A stretch of 64,000 nucleotides of DNA from Marchantia polymorpha subsp. ruderalis (GCA_037833965.1 AP031351.1:20410501-20474500); one strand, 5' to 3'. Counted from the stretch's first letter, positions 10,861-23,317 are shown. Made by a program: numbers and translations. The notes: generated from the sequence alone by a model not told the origin.

Positions 10861-11989
10861 TACCTCAAGTGTCAACGCAGTCTACCGTAAGCTGAGCCCA
10901 ATGCCAACATATTTGAAAGTCATTTTGAAGTACATGGGTGTTTTAGCCGTTGTTGAGTAGCTGTCCAACTCCAATTCGTGAACGAAAATGTGACTTGGCG
11001 TTGTACTCAGTTTGACCGTCAATGTCATCAAGACTCCATAGCATATCCTCAATAAGAACTTGTAATAACCCACCAAAGGCAAAAATTGCAGTATAGCTGC
11101 AAAAGGTTGAACCCACAGGGATAGAGGCAACGCACAGGGTACAAAGTGTCACGTTTTAACTGACTATTGAGGAGTTTGAATTCTCAGGCTACTGTCACTC
11201 CCAGAAATACTGCAAGTGCTCAACTCGGAGGTCACTCGAAGGACGCACAGTGCAGTGTAGTTCACCCCAACACACACCTGAAACTGGAAAAGCACAACTC
11301 AAAAGTCGGTTTGGACCTTTACTTAAGGTTCATGGGGAAAGTTTCTCACGAGTACACTCTGAAGATCTACAGGTAATGACCCCCAACTCCGAATTTACAA
11401 CTCTGTCACTAGTCACTGCTAGTGTAGAGCATTCGGGTTGGACTTCCTACTTCGGATGCAGTAACTTCGTCAAACCTAAGTCACTCTCACGCGGTGAACA
11501 ACACACTCAACTCACAAAACACGCAGAGACTACAGAAATCCGAACTAAGAAACTAAGTGGAGAAAAGATCCAGTGTCACAACTTAACAGTCTATTGACGA
11601 GTTTGAATTCTCAAGCACTAGTCATTCCCAGAAATATTGCGGAGGCTACCCCCAAAGGCACCTCAAGCAACGTAACACACACAACCAGAATTTCAACCAA
11701 GGCTTACTCCGAAGTTAACAAACCTTCACTTTGGCATTTAAGGGGAAAAATCCTGAAGGAATACAAACAGGGAAAATCTTCCGAAGGTGTAAGTCCGAAC
11801 TTGAAGATCCTGACTATACTACACTAGCTCTGAACATTCGGACGAAGGCCTTCAGCTACAAAATGCGGTAACTTCGATAAGCTATAGCTCCTCTTGCGCG
11901 GTGACAGAACGAAAGACACAAAACGCGCAGAGAAAACGAGTTCCTGAACTGAACTTCCGAAACTGGAAAATCCCCCAAGGCCAAAGAGT

Positions 11990-12045
11990 ATAAAGTGTGT
12001 AAAGTAGTCCAAGGCGTTGGCCTTGGACTACTTTATACACTCTAA
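11990..12045. repeat. Inverted repeat unique to C2
   Basis: AAAGTAGTCCAAGGC is followed after GTT by its reverse complement, extended to a stem of about 22 bp with one mismatch. C1 and C3 have only one arm at this place, so the second arm arose in C2, probably by a template-switch inversion. Confidence 0.75.
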
Positions 12046-12077
12046 GGTCCTAACTAACTAACACTACACTCTACGCT

Positions 12078-14662
12078 TCATCGGCTATGCCTCCTATGCG
12101 AAGGCCGACTATTTACTAACTCCCTACCCGTCCACTCGTCTGCTCTCCTGCGCAGTCCGAGCCGCCGCAACACCGAGGTCACCTCTGCCTCGAGGTTCGC
12201 AATGGCGTCCCGCGACCTCGAGAGGAATGACTCCAACCGCTTCGCCACGCGTCGCCGGCTCCGATTGTCACCAGACATCAAAGCTGCCGCACGAATCTCC
12301 ATCTCGCGCAAGGTCATTCTCTCCCGCGCCGCAATCTCCCAACGAGTATAACCTCTAAGACATCGGTCAACTCGCGACACTAACTACTCCCGCGTGCGAT
12401 CTGTTGCACGCCGGTTGTGGCCTTCAACCTCCACCAACTGTAACTCTGCCTCCGCACACTGCTCTCTCAATTCGTCGCACTGCGATTGCAGTCGACCCAG
12501 TAATTCCTCATCCGCCTTCCGTGTGATCTCACTCTTCTTCAGCAACCGCGTTTGCCGCACGAGCTCCTCTGCCAATATGCGTTTTGAGCTCGCTCGGAAT
12601 TGAGCTCCGTCCCGATCTTCGCACGCAGATCTTCAATTTCGTGTTGGGCATTGGCCGCCACATCATCTCGTAGCTCAAGCGCTTTCTTCTACAATTTCCG
12701 TGAAATGGTAAACTGTTCCTGCAGGAAATTGTATCGCTCCTCCAGCTGCCGGTACTTCTGTTCTAGGGCTTTCAACTCGGGATTTGTCCGATTGATCCCA
12801 GTCCGATTCCTGACCAGCTCAACGTAGGATCCACGGGGATCCGCGTACTTAGTCACCTTGCGATCAAGGTACCAAAGTAGTGGTACCACCTGCTTGTAGA
12901 GCACCCCGATCGGTGTACCTCGCACCGACTCCACTTCCTCTTCCTCCGAAGTCGTGTTGTCTTCGGTCTCGAGGATCTCTGTCGCCACAAAAATCCTTGG
13001 CGATTCTCTCGAGCTGAATCGCGCAGCTTCTTCTGCCGCGGTCTCCGCTCCATGTCCTGCCAATACCTCCAAAGGGGTGGAAGAACTTGCTCCTGTTGGG
13101 CCTGCTTCACCTGCCCGGACTGCTACCGCCGAAGGCGCTTGTGCCGAAGGCACACTTGTCTCCCCCTCTCTGCCTTCGTCCGCTGCAATTTGCTCCAGGT
13201 GCGTTTGTGCCGAAGGCGCTTGGCCCGAAGTCCGTTGAGCCGAAGGCTCTTGACCCAAAGGCGAGTCATCAAATGGTACTTGCTCGGAAGGCAAGCACTT
13301 CTACATCGCAGGCATGTTGGCCGTTGCCGCATGCCGTCCTTTGTGGCCCGAAGGCCAACGCGCTTCCTCCGAAGGCACACGCGCCTTCGGTGCAGGAAGA
13401 TCCACTTACCTCCCAAGAACTTCTGCACTCACATCCTCCTCCAAGGATGGTGAGTCTCTCGTGACCGCGGCTCGCCCTGTGTCCGCGCTGCTCGCTGGCA
13501 GAACTAGCTTGCATGCATCCTGCTTTGGTCGGCTTGCGGGCTCGTTGTTCGCACAACGCCTGACTGGAGCAGTGGGCACTTCCCGCTGACTCTGGTCCGC
13601 TTCTTCATCCCACTTCCGCTTCCGGGGTGCTCGCGCTCCCCGCGGTTTGTCATCCGCTCTTGGTCGAGCTGGTGGTGTGCTGGCGGGCGCTTCGTCGGGG
13701 TCGGTGTTCACCTCGACGTCCTTCACATACCTGCTCAAATTTGTTCGTGACAGCAAGGGAAATTGTACCCGCTCCGTTGCTGTCAAACACCCCATCAACC
13801 GATAAAAATTGATCAAGAAGGGGGAGATGTCATTGATCGATCCCCCCTTCTCCTCCTGCGCATGCTATCGCGTGGCCTTCCACAGAATCCGAGACCAATG
13901 AATCGGAGTTCCTGCCAACGCCACAAATCCCACCTGCCAAGATGTCATGTAGGTGGTGATGTGCGGCTGTAAAATCTGGAGGAGTGCTACCGCGACATTC
14001 CTCCGCTTGCGGTCCTTGTAGTCACGGGTCTTGTACCCGTTCTTGCTCGACTTGCAGTTCTTGAAAAGTGCACCGAAGGAAATTTCTTCCTCCGTGACCT
14101 GGACTCTCACACTCGAATATGAGGTAGCCTTCCTCTCCCGTGCACCTTTCCAAGACCTGCTCCCAATCGCTAACTTGCCATCTCTCAAGATGTGGTCGAT
14201 AACCTCGCGGAGGTTGGTTCCTCTCTCGCAGCCACTCCCGGACCATCGCATGGCACATCCAATTCCATCCCCACAGAAGGAAATCGAGCTTTACTGCCAT
14301 CAGCTCATCTTGAAATGCGTGCAAACTGATCTGTGGCACTCTCAGTGGGACCATCCGCAGCTAGATCGACTTGGCCATTAAATTCTTAAGAATCTCTGCG
14401 CACTCCTGCTCTCTACTGCCGCAAACTTCCTACAAACTCTCTGCAAAGTCTCTACTGACTCTCTGCGAACTCGACTGCTGCGCGTCACGAGCTCTGTCTG
14501 CGAACTCGCTGCAATCTCTCTCTGCAATTCTTCCCAAAGCTCTGTCGCTACGCACTCTCGACATGTTTCCCGCACCCTCTCCTGTAACGCACTCTCGACA
14601 AACTCTCCGCAAGATCTCCGCGAATTCAGCTGATGCGCGTCGCGAGCTCGAGCAAATGCCAA
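12078..14662 (-). pseudogene. C2 copy of the C-element long protein, frameshifted
   Basis: Same order as in C1: LDFLLWGWNWMC at the N-terminus, FGALFKN...KTRDYKD, LLQILQPH...YMTSWQVGFV, INFYRLMGCLTA, a basic RAPRKRKW patch, a PSAQ-rich middle, LWYLDRKVTKYADP and YVELVRNRTGI, and a coiled coil ending in SRSRRRVAKRLESFL and LGLRRRADEW. The pieces lie in at least two frames (breaks near 14250 and between 12689 and 12575), so this copy is dead. The N-terminal start is not certain because an open stretch reaches 14662. Confidence 0.75.
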
Positions 14663-15249
14663 ATTGAAAATGCGAGAGTGAGGCTCTTCCTTCGGCGATC
14701 AAGATTTCTCATTGTTCGACACTTGAGCTGGCCGCGGCCCGCTTGAATGCTATGCCGGCGCGGAGGCGTAACGGTCCGATTCGCACGCGCGAATTCACGC
14801 TCCGCCGTTGCGCGGACTCCTACACTTGTATATTCAATCTTGATCCCGCTGATTTCCGCCGACGCGGTTCTCCATCCGCGTACTGCCGAAAGCGCTCGCT
14901 GCGAAGGTACATGCTTCTGCCATTTTCTTTGTTCTTTCTTCTTCCGCCGAAGGCGCTCCAAAGAAGGCGAGTCCTTCCGCCGAAGGCGCATCCTAGAGGC
15001 GAAGACCTAACGACGAAGACGGCGCTAGTGCCGAAGGCACTGGCGCCGTCTCCCTATTTGACCCTATTTGACCTATTAGACCCGCGATTCTCCCTATTTG
15101 ACTCTATTTTTGCATACCGATTACTATTTACAACTGCTACCGCGGTACTTATCTTTCAAAAATGTTTTAATTCCGACAAAAAAACAAAAACTGGGTTACC
15201 ACATAACTTCAACCATGTTTTTGTAAAAAGAAAAGGTCACGGCATTCTT

Positions 15250-15663
15250 TTACGTGTCCAGGTAGGAGACAATGATGTTCGCCAAAGGGATCGCGATCTC
15301 AAAATATGTAGACTTTTCCACTGCCAAAAGCTGCTGGTAAGCCTCCCAACGTTGTGGGTGCTCGAGTTTCAAGTGAGTGCATCGATTCTTTGGCCGTAAA
15401 ACAAGACCAAAGGTCTTGTAATTTGTATTTTTCACTCTCTTTGCATCCAATTTGCTTTTGTGGCTAAAAACAAAGAAGAATTTACACCAAATAGAGATGA
15501 TCACGCCACTATGCAAGGACTTCTCAGCAACCGACAGACCATACTTCACACGATGCAAAAGCTTGAAAGGTGTTGTTCGAAGAGCAACTACTTTTTTGCG
15601 AATGGTGGCCATTGTTTTAGGGAATGTAGCGTTGCCAGAGGAGTTTGAAGTCCTGACGTACAT
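15250..15663 (-). pseudogene. hAT transposase N-terminus with BED-like zinc finger
   Basis: The 137-residue minus-strand frame contains WCKFFFVFSHKSK followed by a C...H...H-like cluster (NRCTHLKLEHPQRWEAYQQ), the pattern of the DNA-binding zinc finger at the N-terminus of hAT transposases. One of the usual cysteines seems to be replaced. It is separated from the rest of the transposase by C2 and sits about 75 bp inside the right inverted repeat, which fits the 5' end of the gene. Confidence 0.65.
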
Positions 15664-15754
15664 CTATTTGTAGTGTACAAAAATTAGACATCCTTCTTAC
15701 GTAGAAATAGGAATATTAGGCATCTAATTTTAAAATGCCTAATCTACATAAGGC

Positions 15755-16200
15755 TGGTTATGAGGTTTATGTTCCCTCTATGCTAGTAAGTTTTTAGTTA
15801 ACTCTAAATATTATCACTCTATCGTGATATGATTACGATTTAGTTCTAGTTAACTCTCCTGTAAACCTTGTGTAAGGTTTACTTCTAAAACTTTTCCCGT
15901 AATACCAATATTGGTTACAGAATATACTATTTCCTTAACACAAGTTAATGGAGAGATTGTTGAGTTATTTTTAGCTAGGTTGGTCGCCGGTGTTCGATAT
16001 ATGTAAACCAAGGTTTCTACACTGCATCATTGTTATGTTTCACTACAGTAGTAAACTCTCTAGCGTGTTTTTTCCCGTGGACATAGGCCTCTGAAGTATG
16101 AAGCACGTTACGACTGCGTGTAATCGTGTTTATCTATCTACATGTCTATCTATCATTGTCTTGCATGTTTTGGATATATATATATATATATATATAGTCA
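15755..16200 (+). mobile_element. copia 3' tail and LTR remnant
   Basis: Sequence from about 15770 to 15960 matches the 3' untranslated part of the copia at 7003-7192 (TTCTAGTTAACTCTC, the ACTATTTCCTTAA block, a purine tract AATGGAGAG), followed by TGTTGAGT where the LTR begins. The LTR carries CCGTGGACATAGG, as in copia LTRs, and fades into a TA microsatellite at 16174-16196. Confidence 0.7.
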
Positions 16201-17971
16201 ATAGATAAATTTTCAGGATGAATAAGTTGATATCTGTTAGCCAATTTTTTGCAAGTGAAACAAACGATGAATTTGGAATGCTCATTATAAATTGTTAGTT
16301 ATATTATGATCATGAAACGACATTAATGCTTTCAATAGTACCTTTGTACACACTACTTTAGAATCGCCACACCATGTGACTTTGAGTAGTAGTTCATTCT
16401 TCCACTAACATCGTTGTTCACAGTAGTTTGAATTTCTCATATATGCGATTGTGAGGCTATATCATTAGAGCATTTAGACTCTTCTAGATGTTCATCTAAA
16501 TCACATAGTTTTGCAAATGGTCGTGAAAATAGTATTCATAAATGTAACTTGACAGAACTTAGTTAGACTTATGAATCTTAATAAATCGTTTTACAATCAA
16601 ACTTTTGCTTCTTGCTATGGATACTCATTCGATACCGTCACATTTCTACAATTTATTTTTGTAATTAGACAAATATATATTTTGAAGTGATGATATTTGT
16701 TTGCCATAGTTGATCATAGATTTTTCATAATTACTACTTTGTAGATGTCAGATTCTGCTTTTTCATATTTTACAAATGATTTGTACATTTTGGTCGCAAT
16801 TGATACATGAGATAGTGTTTCACTATTTAACTAAGTACTGTCGACTTGTTATCTTCAAAGACAAAATTTCAAAGAATATGACTTGGACTACTGTAGAAAA
16901 AGATTTCATTTGAAGCTAACATAGGATTGCATAAAATTGGGAAATGGATTACACATTTAGGAGTGCTAATTGGAATGTATAGTATGATTCCTAAAGATAC
17001 AACATTGGCCAAATATAAAATATGCATGGATGATATTCTTAGACTAGAAGATCCGCAAGTAGGTATAGGTAAATTCTCCTACAATATTGATAGAATCATA
17101 TACTTTTTATTCCAAGCTTCCTCCCTCACCTTCACTCTTCTTCTCACGTTTGAATTCGTTTGTTAGGCGGATGATACGGTATTCATTTAGTGACATAATC
17201 TGACTAGAGCCTTGGATATACATATTTTACATTTATTGTTTGAATTTAATACTTTTGATATTGTAAAACATATTTCTGCATCGTGCTATGCTTGAAGCCT
17301 AGCCAAAGAAAGCATTACTTGTGACCAATCATGGTATATTCCCATTTTTTTTTTTTCTTCAACTTGACGGAGTTTGTTTGGCTCTAGCAACTACAAATAA
17401 TTGATTTATGAATATAGGTATATTTATATATCATAATTATCTATAAGGTAAACAACTGAAACCCTTTACAATCGTACCATTCTAATGTAGCTCGAAATAA
17501 GCTTGGAAAGAAAATCCTAAATCGTTTCAACCAATAACTGAGAGGAAAACCTAGGAAAGGAAAGGAGGAAACCATAAAGAATCAAGATGAGATTTCATAT
17601 TCCTGATTCATAAAACCTGGCACCGTAAAGTTAGGGCGCAACTTCGGGCGCAAAGAACTTTGTTCTTAGAACAAGGGAAAGAGCACGAAGATGTACGAGG
17701 GCTAGGTCTGTCAGTCAGCGCAAAGGACGACGTAGAAAGTAGTGCAGGAAAAAACTTTTGAAGCTTGGAAATTCATGAATGACGAAGAAAGCCTGAGCTG
17801 TCGATCGCATCGATTGCCGCTCGATTCGTTTATGCGATGAGTGTCAGCTGAATTTTGAACCAGAATGAGTCGAATCCCTCTTTTCCTCCAAGGTGGTGGA
17901 TTCATCGAGTGTGATCTTCTGCGGAGGACCTGGCTGGATTGAGCTCATTGCGGTTCTGGACTGCTGTCGAG
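16201..17971. other. AT-rich intergenic DNA and PIGU 5' region
   Basis: No supported gene up to about 17600. A 79-codon frame at 16927-17166 has no recognisable domain and is probably chance. From about 17640 base composition rises toward the PIGU start and the last 300 bp probably hold its promoter and 5' untranslated region; no clear TATA box was identified. Confidence 0.4.
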
Positions 17972-20900
17972 ATGGGGAAGCTGATGGTCTGGGTAGGAGT
18001 GGCCGTAGCAGTTACAGTTCGATTTGTTTTTGCTGCGATGGGGGCACAAGAGCGACTCGGACGTCGAGTGGAAATTGTGACGCCTGTCACCAGCCTTAAG
18101 CGCTGTATGTCCGGCCCCTGTCATCCATAAACTTTCTTCGTTTTACACATGTGCGTTTCTTTTACGATTTCGGTGATTTTTTGTCACTGACAAATGGGAC
18201 TTTCAACTGGGCCTGAACGAGTCCTTTTTTTCCAACGCAGTGGCTGAAGGGCAGTGGTTCAAGCAGCTGGGTTTGTCGCCGTATGCAGGTGTGCGTCTTA
18301 TGTGGATAAATCGTTGCAATCCGTTTGTCTTCTCGATAATGTTGTGAAATTCAGTGTTTATGATAAATGCGAGCAATGCGCCAAGATCACTAGATTGTAG
18401 ACATACTCAGCTGTCTCAAGGCTCATGTACAGCCGGATTACGACGTTCTGGATGTTGATCGTAATGGTCACCTGACGCTCAAATTTAGAAAGGAAGACTG
18501 CACTTACGACCATCATTGATGGTCGCAAGTGTAGTCTTCCTTTTTAGATGCTTTTGCACTCCCTTGTGAAGCGGTTTGCAAACTAGTTTTGTTAGGCGCA
18601 TCACTCACATATTTTCTCAGTCTCATTTCTCACGTCTGTGATTCCTAATTAAAAATATTTCCTCTTGATGTTGTTCAGGTTCAGCTTATCATGGCTCACC
18701 CCTTCTCCTGGCACTACTAGGACCAATGACAACCGTAGGGTGAGTTCGTTTGTAGAGTAAGGAGTTGTTGGAGACTTCTGTTTTCAGATTTTCTGTCCCC
18801 TCGAATTTTCAAGGTTTTGAAGGTTGCTCGATGTATAAAATTATCACTGAAGTTCGTCCAAGCAATTTTGCAACTTCATTTAACTAGCATCCTATGTGTT
18901 TTCATATGTCTTTGAATCTTGGATACCTCTTCAAGTAACTGGGATTTTGTGTGTGGTTCATTGCAGAACAGGTGGACAGACTTCTTCGAGGTTTCATAGC
19001 AGGCACGTCCTCGTCATGACTAGTTTCTACAGAATAGTTGCGAGAAAATTATCTCATGCACTCGATATATCGCATGCGAGAAGAACATAACTCCCTGCTA
19101 TAGATTATATATCGTGTCTGTGACAGACTCTGCAGAGTTAAACGAAAGATGATGGTTTAGCAGCGAAACGGTACATGTCCAGGAACCAACAATTATTTTG
19201 TACAGTCTCATTGTCTTTGTGATTGCAGACCTTTTAGGCGCTTTGCTTTTACTCAAGATGGGTAATCTGGTCGAATCGGCCAACGTGTACTATCTGGGCA
19301 AACTTCTGCCAGACTCAAAGAAGTCTAAGCCGTCCGTCAAGACGCAAGTGAACGATATAAGAGGTAATCCCAGTGAGTAACCAAAGATTGAAGAAAGTTC
19401 TCCTGTTTTATCACGCATTTATTGAAAGCCAGGAATATTGTCAAGCGTACAACTGTCAATGTACCTGAACCTCGCACTTTTGGCAGGTCATGGTAAGTTA
19501 GGATTGGGTGAAGTGGCTGCTCTTCTGTACCTGGTGAATCCTTTCACAGTTGCCGTTTGTGTTGGTGGGACCACCTCTCCAGTTGAAAATGTCCTGGTGC
19601 TCTTAGCTCTTTATGGAGCCCTGAAAGGTGCATGATCGTTGCTGATGTGCTTTTATAATTGCCATGGAGAACCTTCTTCTTTTTTTTCTTGTAGTGTTTT
19701 CTTTTTCTCGGAAACTGTTTTATTAAATTTTCTACCCAGTAATGTCAACTCTCTGTTGTATTTTGCACGCTGCAGGTAACTCGCCACTAGCAGCTTTCGG
19801 GTGGGCAATGTCAACTCACTTGTCCATGTACCCTGCTGTTCTTCTGATCCCTGTACCTCCCAATCCATAATCCCATATATATCCAGGCTTGCTTGATCTT
19901 GAACATGGAATGGGCATTTATTTTGATCGATTCTATCTGTATTGACGGAGGGAACGAAGTATACTGCGACATATGGCTTAATATTATCAGGATGGACTAG
20001 AGGTTGTTCATCAAAGTTGCGAATTCAAACTCTTCGTTTAGGAAGTCTAGAAGGGTCAGGGGCTCGAAACTCCTTGTTTAGTCCAAGTGACTCTGACTAT
20101 AACAATTTATCTCTTCCAGATAAGTATCCTGATGGTTGCTGGTCCAGACAAGCCTCAAAGGAAGCTTTTTGACCACGTAAACAAAATTAAGACATCCAAC
20201 CCGAAACTTAAGGAGAAGAAAATGGTTGGAACCACTTCTACAGTCCAGTTACAATGGGCGAGATATCGGGATTTTCTGTTATTTTCAGCACTATGGTGGA
20301 TTGCCATTCTTGGATTGTCCGCTGCGGCTCTTGGTGGATACGAACACCTAAAGGAGATGCTTATTGAGTAAGATATTCACGTCCATTTTACTCAACTTCA
20401 ATCCACGTCAATTTTAATATGCCAGTACGGTTTTGGTACCGTTTATTGCGGTTTCTGATGGAAAGGAAATTGATGTTGTTTCAGATTTTAGGTTCCTGTA
20501 ATTTTCTCTACATATGGCCTTGTGATGCCCACTTTTCTACGTGTGGCTGACGGTATCTCTTTCGGAACTCAACTTGACAAGGAACTGGGACCTTTGTTCA
20601 CATGCCTCCTCTGTTGGGGTGAAGGGATTGATTATTCTACTTGATAGGGTCGTGATACAACAATTTGAGATTTCGTCTGTTTTCCTTTGCAGGACTTACG
20701 GTTTTATTCTTCATGTTGAAGATCTCTCGCCAAATTTGGGACTTTTTTGGTATTTCTTTACGGAGGTTTTTACCCACTTTCGGGATTTCTTCATCATGGT
20801 TTTCCATGCGAACATCCTCTTTGTTTTAGTCCCGCTAACTATACGGCTGCACCATCGACCTCTGTTTCTGGCATACGTCATGGTTGCAATAACCACAATG

Positions 20901-22262
20901 CTTAAGTCATACCCATCGATTGGTGATGCTGCAATTTCTCTGGGCCTGTTAGGTCTTTGTACACCCGAGCTGGCCGGTAATGTTTCTTACTCTCTTCCTT
21001 TGAATAGGCATACTGCTTAATATTTGTTTTGCTATACATTTTCTAGGATTATGTACCTCTTGATTCAACTTCATTTCACGTTGGTTTCTCGACAGCAAGA
21101 TAAGAACGAAGTAATGGAGTTCGTTTAGGGCCATGGGATCCAATACCTGAACTTTGACAGGCAAACAAACATATCTACCCGGCGAATATTTTGACCACCG
21201 TCCAACACTTGGAGTTTGATACCTCTGTGGAAACTTAACATGCAACTCTTGTCCCTTGATCAGATTTCAGGTTTTCGTTCTTTGTACTTAATGGCTACCT
21301 TGTAGTCGCGATCCTCAGCCCATCGATGTACAATTTGTGGATATGGCGGGTAATCATCCATAACTCCACTTTTTTCCCCTATCTGGATCATCTGAGTAAT
21401 GAATATCTTGAATTAATCAAAATATCTGACAATATAAATCTACGAACAAAGGAAAACCACTACTTATTGAAGTACTGTGGAACAAGATTCGTCGGCTACT
21501 CTTTGGTGCTAATAACTTCACAACCCTCGCAATTTTGTGCACTTTCTGTTAGAACATTTCATATAGTGTGAAATTTTGGACGGTTTGATCGTGTCACGAA
21601 TATAAGAGGCCACCTATCTTGGTCCCATCGCTCGTCCTTGTGAGGATTTCCCTCTCTCTGTTGACTGGCAGATCATCTAAAGCTTTCTGGTTAAGAGATG
21701 GATACCCAGTTTAATTGAATTAAGGTTGGCTTCGTTGACATTATGTCGCAGGGCACCGGCAATGCAAATTTCTACTTTGCAATGTCTCTAGTTTACGCAT
21801 GCGTTCAGGTAACTTCGCAGCAAATTTTTTCATTTTCAGCTTTCTTGCCCTGACCTGCGCTTTAACTCAAGCGGTAGTCCTGTGATCAAATCGTGGGGAT
21901 ATAGAGGAGATCAATGATTCCTCGTTTTAGTAGCAATAATCGACGCAAATGTTGTGTAATGTGAACCACATGTTATCTCGTCTTCGATATCTTGATCAGA
22001 TTGAATTACACTGATTGCTCGGGCTTGTGCGCACGGGTTCTGCTATAATTTCAACGAGGTAGAATTTTCAAGTGGTAACTTTTAATGTATCCACATACCC
22101 TGTAAGGATTGGGTTTATCATCTTCTGATCATGTGTCTATGTCTGTAGAGCATTTTGATCGTCGAGAGTGTGGGTACAGTAATTCGCTACGACCGAAATT
22201 TGGATAGACTGTCCAAGCTGCCGGTCCAGGTGGACAGCGGTGCGCAGCCCAAGGAGGATTGA
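17972..22262 (+). CDS. PIGU: GPI transamidase subunit PIG-U, 11 exons, 503 aa
   Basis: Subunit of the endoplasmic-reticulum complex that attaches GPI anchors to proteins. Exons by reading: 17972-18104, 18241-18288, 18679-18739, 19164-19372, 19433-19627, 19776-19852, 20120-20367, 20693-20976, 21264-21349, 21752-21808, 22149-22262; all introns are GT-AG and phases join without a stop. The product is a polytopic membrane protein: an N-terminal membrane segment, AEGQWFKQLGLSPYAG, YHGSPLLLALLGP, the YLVNPFTV block, LSMYPAVLLIP, then the family signature YGFILHVEDLSPNLGLFWYF and KSYPSIGDAA, and LWIWRGTGNANFYFA near the end. The ATG at 17972 is the first in frame with the exon-1 hydrophobic segment. 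The exon-4 acceptor (19163/19164) was chosen because it alone keeps the frame from exon 3. The gene looks intact. Confidence 0.93.
18489..18543. repeat. 27-bp near-perfect hairpin in PIGU intron 2
   Basis: AAAGGAAGACTGCACTTACG... at 18489-18515 is followed at once by its reverse complement to 18543, with two mismatches and almost no loop. It is the right size for a small MITE or a foldback remnant; a small-RNA precursor is possible but unsupported. Confidence 0.85.
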
Positions 22263-23317
22263 GTAGTTTCACTGGAAAATCGATCTGTGGATAGCCCACA
22301 AAAGCGATAGGTGTTTGTAGCAAATAGATGTTTGTAGGTAGCTCGGAAGTAGATATGCTCCAAAGAGTAGATAAAGTCCAGTGAGATTAACGAACATGGA
22401 TGATTGTCACATTCCCATACCCTTGCAGAAATGTGCCTTGAAGACGAAGCGAAGTGAGGATTAAGGAATAGAAGTGAACACTTTTGACATGTGCAGTGAT
22501 GAAGGATGCAAGCTTTCGAGGGTTTCAAGATTTTTGCACTCTGGCAAGATTCGACTGTCTTTCTAGCCTGTGCACAAGGTGGTCTTAAATGAAGGGTTTG
22601 ATGTTCTTCTTCTCTAAATGCGCCGCTGTTTGTACCTCCACCGAAGTGGAAGCGTTATTTGTTGTTGGGATTAGGGATAAACGCCTATCAAACATCTATC
22701 CTGTAACAACCACTAAAAATCACCAAAGTGTGACAACTTAGACTTTCAATTTTTCACGTGTAGTGGTGAGGAGAAATTGTTGTCTGTGCTCTTCCAGTAC
22801 TGACCTGACAAAAGAATTTTTTACAACAGTATAAATTTAAAAGAAGCTGCCTTTTTAGAGTCCTTTCACTGGTCCACGGCTGTGGCGGACGGTGTAACAA
22901 AAATACGACGGTGTGGGGTGCACTGGTAACAATTTAGGACGAAGCTTTCTTTTCTTTGGACTCCAACAAGAACACTTTTCCAATAGTTAAATCTTTCTGT
23001 AAAGGCAGATGAGATTTGCCAGCAGTACCACAATCAGCGTACTAATATACACAACCGGGAAAACATAACGCCGGTGAAAGAATGTGCTGAAGCTGTACGG
23101 ATTACGAAAGCTAGGCAGAACACTATTCGATTCTTAGCTAAAACAAAAGGTGCTGCCACAGCTCGGACAGGCTGCCATCACTCGAGTGGAGACCCCAAGC
23201 TAAAAACTCTGCGGACTCGTGTCGCGCTTTGATCACTAACTACTGCCTCAATCGGCTGAACTACGGCGCAGGCCCTGGGCGGATTCGTGGAAAAATTCGT
23301 TAGCGGATAGGAACCGG
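22263..23317. other. Intergenic region between PIGU and the nuclease gene (convergent 3' ends)
   Basis: Holds the 3' untranslated regions of two convergent genes. No supported gene. A TGTAACAACCACTAAA motif at about 22700, similar to a C-element terminus, is noted as a finding. Confidence 0.4.

Larger units (their letters stand above)
11061..15203 (-). mobile_element. C2: second C-family element (4.1 kb)
   Basis: Left end TGTAATAACCCACCAAAGG; right end read inward TGTGGTAACCCAG. The flanks are GAACT (11056-11060) and TAACT (15204-15208), so four of five bases match the expected target duplication. It carries the paired subterminal blocks, a broken minus-strand ORF (12078-14662) and CGCCGAAGGCG hairpins in the leader (14945-15060). 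It is inserted in the hAT element. Confidence 0.85.
9168..15754 (-). mobile_element. hAT-superfamily DNA transposon, split by C2
   Basis: Terminal inverted repeats GCCYTATGTAGATTAGG lie at 9168-9184 and 15738-15754 (16 of 17 bases match). The minus strand encodes a broken transposase: a BED-like zinc finger near the right end (15250-15663) and the hAT catalytic-core/C-terminal part near the left end (9529-10860). I could not find a convincing 8-bp target duplication, so the exact ends are provisional. C2 (11061-15203) lies between the two transposase parts. The subterminal TTAGGCA/TGCCTAA motif is repeated near both ends. Confidence 0.75.

Noticed and set aside
16927-17166. 79-codon frame in the AT-rich region before PIGU
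   Set aside because: No domain, no neighbouring exon and no homology recognised.
19176-19372. PIGU exon 4 starting after the AG near 19192
   Set aside because: With the strong exon-3 donor (GTGAGT at 18740) that acceptor breaks the frame; the acceptor at 19163 keeps it and gives a continuous product.
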